Assembly (NCBI GenBank): GCA_963732875.1
Contig: CAVTBD010000003.1
Span: 310,001-374,000, forward strand
DNA from: WHSO01 sp963732875
GTDB lineage: Bacteria; Pseudomonadota; Alphaproteobacteria; SMXQ01
DNA: 64,000 bases
Direction: 5' to 3'
A program made the translations under genes and the position numbers. Under the pieces are notes generated by a model. That model ran no database searches. It was not told the origin of the DNA and saw nothing but the letters and a program-made list of their open reading frames with translations. Positions 18,501-27,407 of this stretch are shown in pieces. Each line of letters opens with the position of its first letter. Within the stretch, counting starts at the first letter, position 1.

Positions 18501-19226
18501 ATGACCCCGACCCTTTCCGTCGTCGTGCCCGTCCGCAACGAAGCGGAAAACATCGTGCCGTTGATCGAGGAGATCCACGCGGCCCTCGACGGCCGCCACG
18601 CGTTCGAGGTGATCTACGTCAACGACGGCTCGACCGACGCGACGCCCGCGCGGCTGCACGAGGCGCGCGGCCGCTTCCCGCGCCTGCGCGTGGTCACGCA
18701 CCTGGAGAGTTGCGGCCAGTCGACCGCCATCCGTACCGGCGGCGAGGCCGCGCGCGGCACCTGGATCGTGACGCTCGACGGCGATGGGCAGAACGATCCC
18801 GCCGACATCCCGGCGCTGGTCGAGATCGCGCTCGCCGATACTGGCGGGCGGCTCCACCTCGTCACCGGCATCCGGGCGAAGCGCCGCGACAGCTGGCTCA
18901 AGCGCGCCTCCTCGCGCATCGCCAACCGCATCCGCCAGTGGTTCCTGCAGGACGGCGTCACCGACACCGGCTGCGGCCTCAAGGTGATCCGGCGCGACGC
19001 GTTCCTGAAGATGCCGTACTTCGATCACATGCACCGCTACTTCCCGGCGCTGATCCTGCGCGGCGGCGGCGAGATCCGCTGCGTGCCGGTCAACCACCGC
19101 CCGCGCCTGCGCGGCACCTCCAACTACGGCCTGTGGGACCGGCTGTGGGTCGGCATCACCGATCTGTTCGGGGTGGCGTGGCTGCTGCGCCGCGCCAAGC
19201 GCCCGCGCCTCGGGCCCGAGATCTGA
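18501..19226 (+). CDS. Polyprenyl-phosphate glycosyltransferase (GT2, DPM1/ArnC-like)
   Basis: A GT-A fold glycosyltransferase of 241 residues from the ATG at 18501 (MTPTLSVVVPVRNEAEN). An in-frame ATG at 18432 exists but adds an atypical leader. YVNDGSTD binds the nucleotide sugar and DGDGQNDP contains the metal-binding DxD-like motif. There are no C-terminal membrane helices of the ArnC type, so it resembles the short dolichol-phosphate mannosyltransferase group. It probably loads a sugar onto undecaprenyl phosphate at the cytoplasmic face. The ArnT-like GT39 in this window would be a fitting user of such a donor. Confidence 0.82.
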   Translation: MTPTLSVVVPVRNEAENIVPLIEEIHAALDGRHAFEVIYVNDGSTDATPARLHEARGRFPRLRVVTHLESCGQSTAIRTGGEAARGTWIVTLDGDGQNDPADIPALVEIALADTGGRLHLVTGIRAKRRDSWLKRASSRIANRIRQWFLQDGVTDTGCGLKVIRRDAFLKMPYFDHMHRYFPALILRGGGEIRCVPVNHRPRLRGTSNYGLWDRLWVGITDLFGVAWLLRRAKRPRLGPEI

Positions 19227-19230
19227 GCGT

Positions 19231-19956
19231 ATGGCGCTCGCCGCGCTCAAGCCGTACCTGCGGGGCCTGGCGCTGATCGCGAGCTTCGTCGCGCTCGGCT
19301 ACCTGTTCAAGGCAATCGGTCTCTACGGCCTGTTCGACGAGGCCTGGATCGACCGCGCCATCCGCGGCCATGGTGCGAGCGGCGACCTGCTGTTCCTCGC
19401 GGTCGGCGCCGGCCTCACCGCGGTCGGCTTCCCGCGCCAGGCGGTGAGCTTCCTTGGCGGCTATGCTTTCGGTTTGGCTTACGGCTCGTTCCTGTCGCTG
19501 GTGGCCGCGACCGGCGGCTGCGTCCTCGCCTTCACCTACGCCCGCCTGCTCGGCCGCTCGGCCGTGCGGCGGAGCCGCTTCTCGGCGCGCATCCGGCGCC
19601 TCGATGTGTTCCTGCACGACAACCCCCTGTCCATGACGCTGCTGCTGCGCCTGCTGCCGGTCGGCAGCAACGTCTTCGTCAATCTCGCCGCCGGGGTCTC
19701 GGGCGTGCGCCCGGTGCCGTTCATCGCGGGCAGCATGATCGGCTATGTTCCCCAGACCGTGATCTTCGCATTGCTCGGCAGCGGCATCCGTCTCGACCCG
19801 GGACTGCGCATCGGCGCCTCGGTGACGCTGTTCGTGGCCTCGGGCATGCTCGGGGTGTACCTGTTCCGGCGCTACCGCCGCAGCCGGGCGCTCGATCAGG
19901 ATATCGCCGGCGCGCTGGACGGCGACGCGGCAACTCCCGAAGAGAGGGCGCCGTGA
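19231..19956 (+). CDS. TVP38/TMEM64 (VTT-domain) membrane protein
   Basis: A 241-residue inner-membrane protein of the DedA/VTT superfamily. A first transmembrane helix is followed by the conserved re-entrant region (GFPRQAVSFLGGYAFG, SLVAATGGCVLAFTYARLLGRS). The second half, NLAAGVSGVRPVPFIAGSMIGYVPQT, is also typical. Relatives act in lipid flipping or membrane homeostasis; the substrate here is unknown. It starts four bases after the GT2 gene and its end overlaps the queC start (GTGA), so GT2, VTT and que genes likely share one transcript. Confidence 0.85.
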   Translation: MALAALKPYLRGLALIASFVALGYLFKAIGLYGLFDEAWIDRAIRGHGASGDLLFLAVGAGLTAVGFPRQAVSFLGGYAFGLAYGSFLSLVAATGGCVLAFTYARLLGRSAVRRSRFSARIRRLDVFLHDNPLSMTLLLRLLPVGSNVFVNLAAGVSGVRPVPFIAGSMIGYVPQTVIFALLGSGIRLDPGLRIGASVTLFVASGMLGVYLFRRYRRSRALDQDIAGALDGDAATPEERAP

Positions 19957-20666
19957 TCGCCGTGCCGCCGCCCGGGCCCCGGCGCGCGGTGGTGCTGCTG
20001 TCGGGCGGGCTCGATTCCGCGACCGCGCTTGCCTGCGCGCGGCGCGACGGGTTCGAGGCCTACGCGCTGTCGTTCCGCTACGGCCAGCGTCACGCGGTCG
20101 AGCTCGACGCCGCCGCCGAGGTGGCCCGCGCGCTCGGCGCCGCGCGCCACGTGGTGCTGCCGATCGATCTCTCCGCCTTCGGCGGTTCCGCGCTGACCGC
20201 CGACATTCCCGTGCCCAAGGGCCGCGGCGAGGACGAGATGGCGGCGGGCATTCCCGTGACCTACGTGCCCGCGCGCAACACCGTGTTCCTGTCGCTCGCG
20301 CTCGCCTGGTCCGAGGTGCTGGGCGCCGGCGACATCTTCATCGGCGTGAACGCGCGCGACTATTCCGGTTATCCCGACTGCCGGCCCGACTACATCAGGG
20401 CGTTCCAGGAGATGGCCAACCTCGCCACCAAGGGCGCGGTCGAGGGCACCCTGCCGGTGCGCCTGCACGTGCCGCTGATCGACATGACCAAGGCCGACAT
20501 CATCCGTCTCGGCACGTCGCTGGGCGTCGACTATGCGCTCACGCGCAGCTGCTACGATCCCGACGCCGAGGGCCGCGCCTGCGGGGCGTGCGATTCCTGC
20601 ATCCTGCGCCGCAAGGGCTTCGCCGAGGCGGGCGTGCCCGATCCCACCCCGTACCAGGACCGGTGA
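19953..20666 (+). CDS. queC: 7-cyano-7-deazaguanine synthase
   Basis: Makes preQ0 from 7-carboxy-7-deazaguanine, ammonia and ATP. The 237-residue product has the PP-loop VVLLSGGLDSATAL near the N-terminus and the zinc site Cys200, Cys210, Cys213, Cys216 (CYDPDAEGRACGACDSC) near the C-terminus. The start GTG at 19953 overlaps the previous stop. First of three plus-strand queuosine genes (queC, queE, queD). No preQ1 riboswitch is visible ahead of it. Confidence 0.95.
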   Translation: MIAVPPPGPRRAVVLLSGGLDSATALACARRDGFEAYALSFRYGQRHAVELDAAAEVARALGAARHVVLPIDLSAFGGSALTADIPVPKGRGEDEMAAGIPVTYVPARNTVFLSLALAWSEVLGAGDIFIGVNARDYSGYPDCRPDYIRAFQEMANLATKGAVEGTLPVRLHVPLIDMTKADIIRLGTSLGVDYALTRSCYDPDAEGRACGACDSCILRRKGFAEAGVPDPTPYQDR

Positions 20667-20670
20667 CGCC

Positions 20671-21312
20671 ATGACCTACGCGGTCAAGGAGCTCTACGCG
20701 ACGCTCCAGGGCGAGGGCGCCAACACCGGGCGTGCCGCCGTGTTCTGCCGCTTCGCCGGCTGCAACCTGTGGTCCGGGCGCGAGGCGGACCGCGCCACGG
20801 CCGTGTGCCGCTTCTGCGACACCGATTTCGTCGGCACCGACGGGCCCGGCGGCGGGCGCTTCGAGGATGCCGACGCGACTCGTCCGCGCCGCCCGCGCCC
20901 TGTGGGACGCCGAGTGCGGAGACGGCGCAACCGTTCGTGGTATGCACCGGCGGCGAGCCGCTGCTGCAGCTCGACGCCGCGCTGATCGCCGCGTTCCACG
21001 ATGCCGGCTTTCAGATCGCGATCGAGACCAACGGCACCATCGAAGCGCCCGCCGGCCTCGACTGGATCTGCGTCAGCCCCAAGGCCGGCGCCGCGCTGGT
21101 GCAGAAGACCGGCAGCGAGCTCAAGCTGGTCTATCCCCAGGCGGGCGCCGCGCCCGAGGATTTCGCCGGCCTCGCCTTCGACCATTTCTTCCTGCAGCCG
21201 ATGGACGGCCCGGCGCGGGACGAGAATACGCAGCGCCGCCATCGCCTATTGCCTCGCCCACCCCGGCTGGCGGCTCAGTCTCCAGACCCACAAGTACCTC
21301 GGCTTGCGCTAG
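20671..21312 (+). CDS. queE: 7-carboxy-7-deazaguanine synthase, with three +1 frameshifts
   Basis: A radical-SAM enzyme converting carboxytetrahydropterin to 7-carboxy-7-deazaguanine. The N-terminus YAVKELYATLQGEGANTGR and the cluster motif Cys-x14-Cys-x2-Cys (FAGCNLW ... VCRFCDTDF) match the proteobacterial type with the long cluster loop. The frame changes near 20874 (extra A before CTCGTC), near 20920 (extra G before GAGACG) and near 21230 (extra C before GCCATC). Each is one added base. Repaired, the protein is about 212 residues, ends HKYLGLR at 21312, and includes the SAM-binding CTGGEPLLQLD. Since the pathway is otherwise whole, sequence error is the simplest explanation. Confidence 0.85.
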
Positions 21313-21320
21313 AGTTATTC

Positions 21321-21683
21321 ATGGACATCTTCAAGCGGTTCACCTTCGAGGCGGCCCACCGCCTGCCCAACCTGCCCGCGAGCCACAAGTGCGCGCGCCT
21401 GCACGGCCATTCCTTCACGGTGGAACTGCACCTGCGCGGGCCGCTCACGCCGCCCGAGGACTGGGTGATGGACTTCGCCGACGTGAAGGCGGCGTTCGCG
21501 CCGACCTTTGAGCGGCTCGACCATCACTACCTGAATGAAATCGAGGGGCTGGAGAATCCCACCAGCGAGGTGATCGCGCGCTGGATCTGGCGCCGGCTCA
21601 AGCCGGAATTGCCGGCCCTGGTCAAGGTCGTGCTGTTCGAGACCTGCACCGCCGGCTGCATCTACGCCGGCGAGGACGCGTGA
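21321..21683 (+). CDS. queD: 6-carboxy-5,6,7,8-tetrahydropterin synthase
   Basis: A 120-residue member of the 6-pyruvoyl-tetrahydropterin synthase family. It turns the FolE product dihydroneopterin triphosphate into carboxytetrahydropterin for QueE. Zinc histidines and the catalytic Cys are seen in AAHRLPNLPASHKCARLHGHSF, and the pterin-anchoring Glu in VLFETCTAGC. The start at 21321 follows queE by eight bases and gives the usual length. Third gene of the queC-queE-queD run. Confidence 0.93.
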   Translation: MDIFKRFTFEAAHRLPNLPASHKCARLHGHSFTVELHLRGPLTPPEDWVMDFADVKAAFAPTFERLDHHYLNEIEGLENPTSEVIARWIWRRLKPELPALVKVVLFETCTAGCIYAGEDA

Positions 21684-21690
21684 CGCGGCC

Positions 21691-21939
21691 TTAGGCCCGC
21701 GACGGTGGCGCGATCTGGTTGAGCCGGTCGAGGATGTAGAGCAGCACCGCGAAGGTTGCGTAGATGTAGAAGAGGAAGTTTACGAACGGGACCAGGGTGA
21801 GGATTACCCACAGCGCGCGGCTGCGCCCCATGCGTCCCGCCACGAACCAGGCGCCGATGGCGAACGGGATGGAAACCGCCAGCCACCACAGGATGACCGG
21901 AATAAATCCGACGGCGTGAAAGCTTTGCATCTCGTACAT
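21691..21939 (-). CDS. Small membrane protein of unknown function
   Basis: 82 residues with two or three hydrophobic segments: FIPVILWWLAVSIPFAIGAW and ALWVILTLVPFVNFLFYIYA. The start at 21939 has a clear GGGGGAGA ribosome binding site. The second segment resembles short hydrophobic proteins annotated as unknown membrane proteins. It lies between the convergent queD and queF genes, with stop codons eight bases from queD. No role in queuosine formation can be inferred. Confidence 0.65.
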   Translation of the reverse strand: MYEMQSFHAVGFIPVILWWLAVSIPFAIGAWFVAGRMGRSRALWVILTLVPFVNFLFYIYATFAVLLYILDRLNQIAPPSRA

Positions 21940-21989
21940 CGTAATCTCCCCCTTGTTGCGCCCCCTGTTAGTGCTCTTTGCCGTGAGTG

Positions 21990-22457
21990 TCAGCCGCGCC
22001 CGCGGTAGGGCTCCACGGCGGGCGGCGGCACGTGTACGCCGTCGGGCGGCGCGCCGGTCTGAAAGAACACGTCGATCGGGATGCCGCCGCGCGGATACCA
22101 GAAGCCCGAGACGCGCAGCCACTTGGGTGCCGTCGCCGCGATCAGGCGCTGGGCGATGGTCATGGTGGTCGATTCGTGGAACGCGCCGGTGTTGCGCCAC
22201 GACGCCAGGAACAGCTTGAGCGACTTGCTCTCGACGCACAGCTTCGACGGCACGTAGTCGATCACGAAATGGGCGAAGTCGGGCTGGCCCGTGATCGGGC
22301 ACAGGCAGGTGAATTCGGGACAGGTGAAGCGCACCAGGTAGTCGGCGCCGACGTTCGGGTTGGCGAAGGTCTCGAGCGTCGCGTCTTCGGGCGAGGCCGG
22401 GATCGCGGCCGGGCGGCCGAGCTGCGTCAGGGCGGGTTTTTCGGGCGTGTCGGTCAT
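21990..22457 (-). CDS. queF: NADPH-dependent preQ0 reductase
   Basis: Reduces the nitrile of preQ0 to the aminomethyl of preQ1, using two NADPH. At 155 residues it belongs to the short, unimodular (YkvM-type) class. The catalytic Cys lies in TCLCPITGQPDFAHF, and ESKSLKLFL plus FHES are the standard QueF motifs. The start at 22457 gives MTDTPEKPAL. It follows tgt on the same strand after about 40 bases and is likely co-transcribed with queG, queA and tgt. Confidence 0.94.
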   Translation of the reverse strand: MTDTPEKPALTQLGRPAAIPASPEDATLETFANPNVGADYLVRFTCPEFTCLCPITGQPDFAHFVIDYVPSKLCVESKSLKLFLASWRNTGAFHESTTMTIAQRLIAATAPKWLRVSGFWYPRGGIPIDVFFQTGAPPDGVHVPPPAVEPYRGRG

Positions 22458-22498
22458 GGCGGTGATCCTAGGGCAGGGGGCGCGGGCCTGTCCACGCG

Positions 22499-23632
22499 CT
22501 AAAGTTGTTCGATGTCGCCGCGCGCGAGGTCGGATTCCCACTGTTTTGCGGCAGCGGCGAAGCGGTCCTCGGCGATGGCGGCGCGCAGACTCGCCATCAG
22601 GTCCTGGTAGAACTGCACGTTGTGCTGGGTCAGCAGCATGCCGGCCAGCATCTCCTCGGCCTTGAACAGGTGATGGAGATAGGCGCGCGAGAACCGCGTG
22701 CAGGCGGGGCACGCGCAGTCCGCGTCGAGCGGGCGCGAATCCAGCGCATGGCGCGCGTTGCGGAGATTGACCTCGCCGCGCCGGGTGAAGCCCTTGGCGG
22801 TGCGCCCCGAGCGCGTCGGCATGACGCAGTCGAACATGTCGACGCCGCGCGCCACCGAGCGGATCAGGTCGGACGGCGTGCCCACCCCCATCAGGTAGCG
22901 CGGGCGGTCCGCGGGCAGGTGCGGCACGGTCGCGTCCAATATCGTGAGCATGGCCTCCTGGCCCTCGCCCACGGCGAGGCCGCCGATGGCGTAGCCCTCG
23001 AAGCCGATGCCCCGGAGCGCCTTGGCCGATTCCTCGCGCAGCTCGGGGAACACGCTGCCCTGGTTGATGCCGAACAGGCCGTAGCCCGGGCGCTCGGTGA
23101 AGGCCGCGCGGCAGCGTCCGGCCCACAGCATCGAGAGCCGCATCGAGACCGCGGCCTCGTCCTCGCTCACCGGGAACGGCGTGCATTCGTCGAGCACCAT
23201 GGTGACGTCGGCGTCGAGCTGGCGCTGGATCTCCATGGCGCGGGGCGGCGTGAGCTCGTGGATGGTGCCGTCGAGGTGCGAGCGGAAGGTGACGCCCGAT
23301 TCGGTGATCTTGCGCAGCTCCGACAGGCTCATCACCTGGAAGCCGCCGGAGTCGGTGAGGATCGGCCCGGGCCAGTCCATGAAGCGGTGCAGCCCGCCGA
23401 GCCTTTCGATGGCTTCCGAGCCCGGGCGCAGCATCAGGTGGTAGGTGTTGGCGAGGATCATCTCCGCGCCGGTGTCGCGCACCGCGTCGGGCATCATCGC
23501 CTTGACCGTCGCGCGCGTGCCGACCGGCATGAAGGCGGGGGTCTCGACCGTGCCGTGGGCGGTGGAGAGGCGCCCGCGCCGGGCCGTGCCCGAGGTCGCG
23601 AGAAGCGTGAACGAGAACGCGGCTCCGGTCAT
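22499..23632 (-). CDS. tgt: tRNA-guanine transglycosylase
   Basis: Exchanges guanine-34 for preQ1 in tRNAs with GUN anticodons. The product has 377 residues. DSGGFQVMSL contains the catalytic Asp region, GGLAVGEG the substrate loop, and the C-terminal zinc site is CACPAC with a downstream His in TQHN. The start ATG at 23632 overlaps the queA stop by four bases (ATGA). The gene is intact, unlike queA beside it. Confidence 0.95.
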   Translation of the reverse strand: MTGAAFSFTLLATSGTARRGRLSTAHGTVETPAFMPVGTRATVKAMMPDAVRDTGAEMILANTYHLMLRPGSEAIERLGGLHRFMDWPGPILTDSGGFQVMSLSELRKITESGVTFRSHLDGTIHELTPPRAMEIQRQLDADVTMVLDECTPFPVSEDEAAVSMRLSMLWAGRCRAAFTERPGYGLFGINQGSVFPELREESAKALRGIGFEGYAIGGLAVGEGQEAMLTILDATVPHLPADRPRYLMGVGTPSDLIRSVARGVDMFDCVMPTRSGRTAKGFTRRGEVNLRNARHALDSRPLDADCACPACTRFSRAYLHHLFKAEEMLAGMLLTQHNVQFYQDLMASLRAAIAEDRFAAAAKQWESDLARGDIEQL

Positions 23633-24710
23633 GGCCCCGCCTTGTCGGTGACGCGCGCGCCGGGCGCGGGATGCAGCAGGCAGGCGTCGCCGTAGGAATA
23701 GAACCGGTAGCGTTCCGCCTTGGCGTGCGCGTAGGCGGCCTTCATGCGCTCGAGCCCGGCGAAGGCCGAGACCAGCATGAACAGGGTCGAGCGCGGCAGG
23801 TGGAAATTGGTGAGCAGCAGGTCGATCGCGCGGAAACGGTAGCCCGGCGTGATGAAGATGTCGGTCTCGCCCGCGAACGGATGCAGCCGGCCGGTCTCGT
23901 CGGCCGCCGTCTCCAGCAGGCGCAGCACGGTGGTGCCGATGGCGACCACGCGCCCGCCCTCGGCGCGCGCCTCGTTGATGAATTCGGCGGTGAAGGCGTC
24001 GATCTCGCCCCATTCGGCATGCATCCTGTGCTCGCGCGTGTCCTCGACCTTGACCGGCAGGAACGTGCCGGCGCCGACGTGCAGCGTGAGCGTCGCGCGC
24101 CGGACGCCCCTCGCCAGCACCCGGCGCATGAGCCCCTCGGTGAAGTGGAAGCCGGCGGTGGGTGCGGCGACCGCGCCCGGCTTCTCGGCGAAGATGGTCT
24201 GGTAGTCGGCGCGGTCCTTGGCGTCGGGGCCCGGCCGCGCGCGCGATATAGGGCGGCAGCGGCGCCGCGCCGTGGGCCTCCAGCGCCGCCAGCACGTCGG
24301 CCTCGGGCAGGGCGAAGTCGAGGATCACCTCGCCCGCCTTCGCCGCGCTCGATGACGTCGGCGGCGAAGCCGGGGGCGAAGGTGATGACGTCGCCGGTCC
24401 TGAGCTTGCGCGCGCCCTTGGCGAAGGCGTGCCAGCGCGCCGGGCTGACCGGCTTGTGGAGCGTGATCTCGACCCCGGCCTCGCCGCGCCGGCCCTTGAG
24501 CCGGGCCGGCACGACGCGGGTGTCGTTGACCACCACCACGTCGCCCGGGCGCAAGAGCTCTGGCAGGTCGGCAATGCGGTGATCGTGGAGCGCGGCGCCG
24601 GGCGCGCCCTCCTGACGGACCTCCAGCAGGCGTGCCGCCTCGCGCGGCTCCATCGGGCGCAGCGCGATCAGCTCGCGCGGCAGATCGAAGTCGAAATCGG
24701 CAACCTTCAT
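23629..24710 (-). CDS. queA: S-adenosylmethionine:tRNA ribosyltransferase-isomerase, with two +1 frameshifts
   Basis: Transfers the ribosyl part of SAM to preQ1-tRNA, giving epoxyqueuosine. The start at 24710 (MKVADFDFDLPRELIA) and the end near 23629 are both typical. Frame breaks lie near 24345 (an extra G in GGCGGGCGAG, minus strand) and near 24232 (an extra C in GGGCCCCGAC). Repaired, the protein has about 360 residues, with VVVNDTRVVPARL, AAPTAGFHFT and LVSAFAG in order. Four-base overlaps with queG upstream and tgt downstream mark a tight operon. The simplest view is an intact gene with sequence errors. Confidence 0.85.
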
Positions 24711-25858
24711 CGCGCCGCCCGCAGGGCCTCGGGCGTGGCGGCGGTGGGCCCGGCGTCCCATTCGGCGGCGACCTCGCCGTCGGCCTCGGCGCCGCGATGG
24801 CGCGCGGCGAGGGCGGCGAAGGCGGGGGCGGGCAGCAGCCGGGCGAGCGCCCACACCGCCATGGCGCGCACCAGCGCCGAGGCATCGTCGAGCAGCGTCT
24901 CGGCCCGGGGCGCGAGCGCGGCATCGCCCGTGTTGCCGATGGCGATCAGCACGTTGCGCACGAACCGGTCGCGGCCGATGCGCTTGATCGGCGAGCCCGA
25001 GAACACGCGCCGGAACGCGGCGTCGTCGAGCGTGACGAGGTCGGCGAGCTTGGGCGCGGTCAGCTCGATGCGGGGCAGGAAGGCGTGCTCACGGGTCATC
25101 TGGGCATACTTGTTCCACGGGCACACCGCGAGGCAGTCGTCGCAGCCGTAGATGCGGTTGCCGATCGCGGTGCGGAATTCGGGCGCGATGTGGCCCTTGT
25201 GCTCGATGGTGAGATACGAGATGCAGCGCCGCGCATCAAGCTTTCCCGGCGCGGGAAAGGCATTCGTCGGGCAGGCGTCGAGGCAGGCACGGCAGGTGCC
25301 GCAGTGGTCGCGCTCGGCGTCGTCCGGCTCGATTTCCAGGGTCGTGAACACCTCGCCCAGGAACAGCCACGAGCCGTGGCGGCGCGATACCAGGTTGGTG
25401 TGCTTGCCCTGCCAGCCGAGCCCGGCGGCCTGGGCCAGCGGCTTCTCCATCACCGGCGCGGTATCGACGAACACCTTCACGTCGGCGGCATAGTCTTCGG
25501 CGATGAAGCGCGCCAGGGCCTTGAGGCGCGACTTCATCACGTCGTGGTAGTCGCGCCCGCGCGCGTAAGCCGCGATCACGCCGCGCTCGCGTCGGGCGAG
25601 CAGGGCGCGGGGGTCGCCCGGGGGCGCGTAGCTCATGGCGAGCGCGATCACGGTTTTTGCTTCCGGCCACAGCCCGGTCGGCCGGGCGCGCTCGGCCGTG
25701 CGCCGCGCCATCCAGTCCATGTCGCCGTGATGGCCGGCGCCCAGGTATTGGGCGAGCGCCGCCGAGGCGTCCGGCACGTCCCCGGCGCGCACGAAGCCCA
25801 CGCCCTCGAAACCGAGCGCGAGCGCGCGTGCGCGAATCGCCTGTTTGATCCCGTCCAT
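24707..25858 (-). CDS. queG: Epoxyqueuosine reductase
   Basis: Last step of queuosine formation: reduces epoxyqueuosine to queuosine in tRNA using cobalamin and two [4Fe-4S] clusters. The 383-residue product carries ferredoxin-like Cys sets CGTCRACLDACP and CDDCLAVCPWN, and the conserved DTAPVMEKPLA and GWQGKHTNLV. The C-terminus is a HEAT-like helical repeat region. First gene of the minus-strand queG-queA-tgt-queF run. The start at 25858 (MDGIKQAIRA) is conventional. Confidence 0.94.
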   Translation of the reverse strand: MDGIKQAIRARALALGFEGVGFVRAGDVPDASAALAQYLGAGHHGDMDWMARRTAERARPTGLWPEAKTVIALAMSYAPPGDPRALLARRERGVIAAYARGRDYHDVMKSRLKALARFIAEDYAADVKVFVDTAPVMEKPLAQAAGLGWQGKHTNLVSRRHGSWLFLGEVFTTLEIEPDDAERDHCGTCRACLDACPTNAFPAPGKLDARRCISYLTIEHKGHIAPEFRTAIGNRIYGCDDCLAVCPWNKYAQMTREHAFLPRIELTAPKLADLVTLDDAAFRRVFSGSPIKRIGRDRFVRNVLIAIGNTGDAALAPRAETLLDDASALVRAMAVWALARLLPAPAFAALAARHRGAEADGEVAAEWDAGPTAATPEALRAAR

Positions 25859-25953
25859 TGGTCCCTGGTCCGTCCCGGACCGGCCCGGGCCCCCAAGGCG
25901 CCGGCCGGTCTGCGACCTACCTTAGCTCCTCCGCCGCCCGGCCGGAACAGTTG

Positions 25954-25984
25954 GAATTCTAATGGTTTCCCCTTAGAATAATTC
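25954..25984. promoter_or_regulatory. Inverted repeat, candidate MarR operator
   Basis: GAATTCTAA (25954-25962 region) and TTAGAATAATTC (25973-25984) form an imperfect inverted repeat about 45 bases ahead of the MarR gene. The spacing of arms fits a dimeric winged-helix protein. A related TTAGTATTCTAA lies before the alpha/beta hydrolase gene at 38.3 kb. The assignment is an inference. Confidence 0.4.
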
Positions 25985-26028
25985 GCAAGCTAACGGTCCC
26001 CGGAGGCGGGGCGGCCGGGGCCGCAGGA

Positions 26029-26553
26029 ATGGGAAAAACAGCCACCATGACCGATGCCAGCGAACTTGTGCCCGAGGCCCAGACGGCGATTGCCGAGGCC
26101 GCCCAAGGCAAGGACGTCGAGTTCCATTCCGAGACCTCCGTCGGCTACCTCCTGCGCGATACCTACCGTGCCTTCACCAAGGTGCTCCAGGCGCGCATCT
26201 CGGCCCATGGCGTCACCATCGGCCAGTGGTATTTCCTGCGCGTGCTGTGGGACGAGGACGGCCTCACCCAGCGCGAGCTCAGCCAGCGCGTCGGCATGAT
26301 GGAGCCGACCACCGTGACCGCGCTCAACGGCATGGAGAAGCGCGGCTACGTCAAGCGCGTGCGCAACACCGACGACAAGCGCAAGGTCAACATCTTCCTC
26401 ACCACCAAGGGCCGGGCGCTGCGCAACGTGCTGCTGCCCCATGCCATCGACGTCAACATCCGCGCCACCGCCGGCGTCTCCGCCGAGGACGTCGAGACCG
26501 TGCGCCGCACCCTTCATGCCATGAAACGCAACCTCGGGGGGCTCGCGCCGTAA
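26029..26553 (+). CDS. MarR-family transcriptional regulator
   Basis: A 174-residue winged-helix regulator (or 168 from the ATG at 26047). The recognition region LTQRELSQRVGMMEPTTVTALNGMEKRGY and the wing RVRNTDDKRKVNIFLT are typical MarR features. Members usually sense aromatic or phenolic ligands and repress neighbouring genes. The next gene, a class II aldolase, starts 43 bases downstream on the same strand, and the island that follows encodes catabolic oxygenases. An inverted repeat ahead of the gene may be its own operator. Confidence 0.88.
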   Translation: MGKTATMTDASELVPEAQTAIAEAAQGKDVEFHSETSVGYLLRDTYRAFTKVLQARISAHGVTIGQWYFLRVLWDEDGLTQRELSQRVGMMEPTTVTALNGMEKRGYVKRVRNTDDKRKVNIFLTTKGRALRNVLLPHAIDVNIRATAGVSAEDVETVRRTLHAMKRNLGGLAP

Positions 26554-26596
26554 CGGCGCACGCAGTCCCCTCCGTATATCAACAGGGAGAGTAACG

Positions 26597-27388
26597 ATGG
26601 CCACCGCTTCCGCGGGTTCCAACCTCGACGCCTCGATCACGGGACTGAAGTTCCAGCTCGCCGCCCTCACGCGCCTGCTGCACAAGGAAGGCATCCTGAC
26701 CTATTCCGGCCATGCCAGCGTGCGCGTGCCGGGCCGCGACGCCTTCATGATCCAGTCGATTAACGACAGCCGCGCCGGCCTCACGCCGGAAGGCCTCGTG
26801 ATCTGCGACCTCGACTGCAAGGTGATCGAGGGTCCGGCGGGCTACCGGCCGCCGCTCGAGACCTTCATCCATTCGGAAGTGCTGCGCGCGCGCCCCGACA
26901 TCGACTGCGTCGTGCACACCCATTCCGACCTCGCCGCCATGTTCACCATGCTCGACGGGATCGAGCTCGCCCTGATGAAGAGCCACGCCCAGCGCTGGGC
27001 CTCGGGCATCCCGACCCATCCCGATCCGACCCATATCAAGGGCCCGAAGCAGGGCAGGGAGCTGGCCGCGACCCTCGGCCAGCACAACGGCGCCCTGATG
27101 CGCGCCCACGGGGGCGTGCTGGTGGCGGAATCGCTGCCCGCGCTGCTGGTGGACGCGGTCCACTTCGAGGAGAACGCCAAGGCCCACTATCAGGCCGCCA
27201 CGGTCGGCAAGATCAAGCCGCTGACGCGTGAAGAGCTCGACCTCATCGGCACCGTCAACAACAACCGCGAGCAGCACTGCTACAAGCTGTGGAGCCATTA
27301 CGTCGGCATGGGCCTCGATGACGGCACCCTGCCGCGCGACTGGAACGACCAGCTATGGGGCTCGGTCGATCCCAACGCCCAGCCGTGA
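26597..27388 (+). CDS. Class II aldolase/adducin-family protein
   Basis: A zinc-dependent aldolase or decarboxylase-like protein of 263 residues. The metal-binding HTHSD is in the first half and another His in the MRAHGGVLV region. GHASVRVPGRD near residue 35 is the phosphate or carboxylate-binding loop of the family. Members include fuculose-phosphate aldolase and hydroxy-acid converting enzymes; the substrate here is unknown. GGGAGAGTAA precedes the ATG. It heads a run with a TfdA-like dioxygenase and an SDR. Confidence 0.82.
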   Translation: MATASAGSNLDASITGLKFQLAALTRLLHKEGILTYSGHASVRVPGRDAFMIQSINDSRAGLTPEGLVICDLDCKVIEGPAGYRPPLETFIHSEVLRARPDIDCVVHTHSDLAAMFTMLDGIELALMKSHAQRWASGIPTHPDPTHIKGPKQGRELAATLGQHNGALMRAHGGVLVAESLPALLVDAVHFEENAKAHYQAATVGKIKPLTREELDLIGTVNNNREQHCYKLWSHYVGMGLDDGTLPRDWNDQLWGSVDPNAQP

Positions 27389-27407
27389 GCCCCACGGGAG
27401 GAACACG

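Noticed and set aside
19800..19953. preQ1 riboswitch before queC
   Set aside because: queC starts inside the end of the previous gene, leaving no leader, and no preQ1-type pseudoknot was seen.
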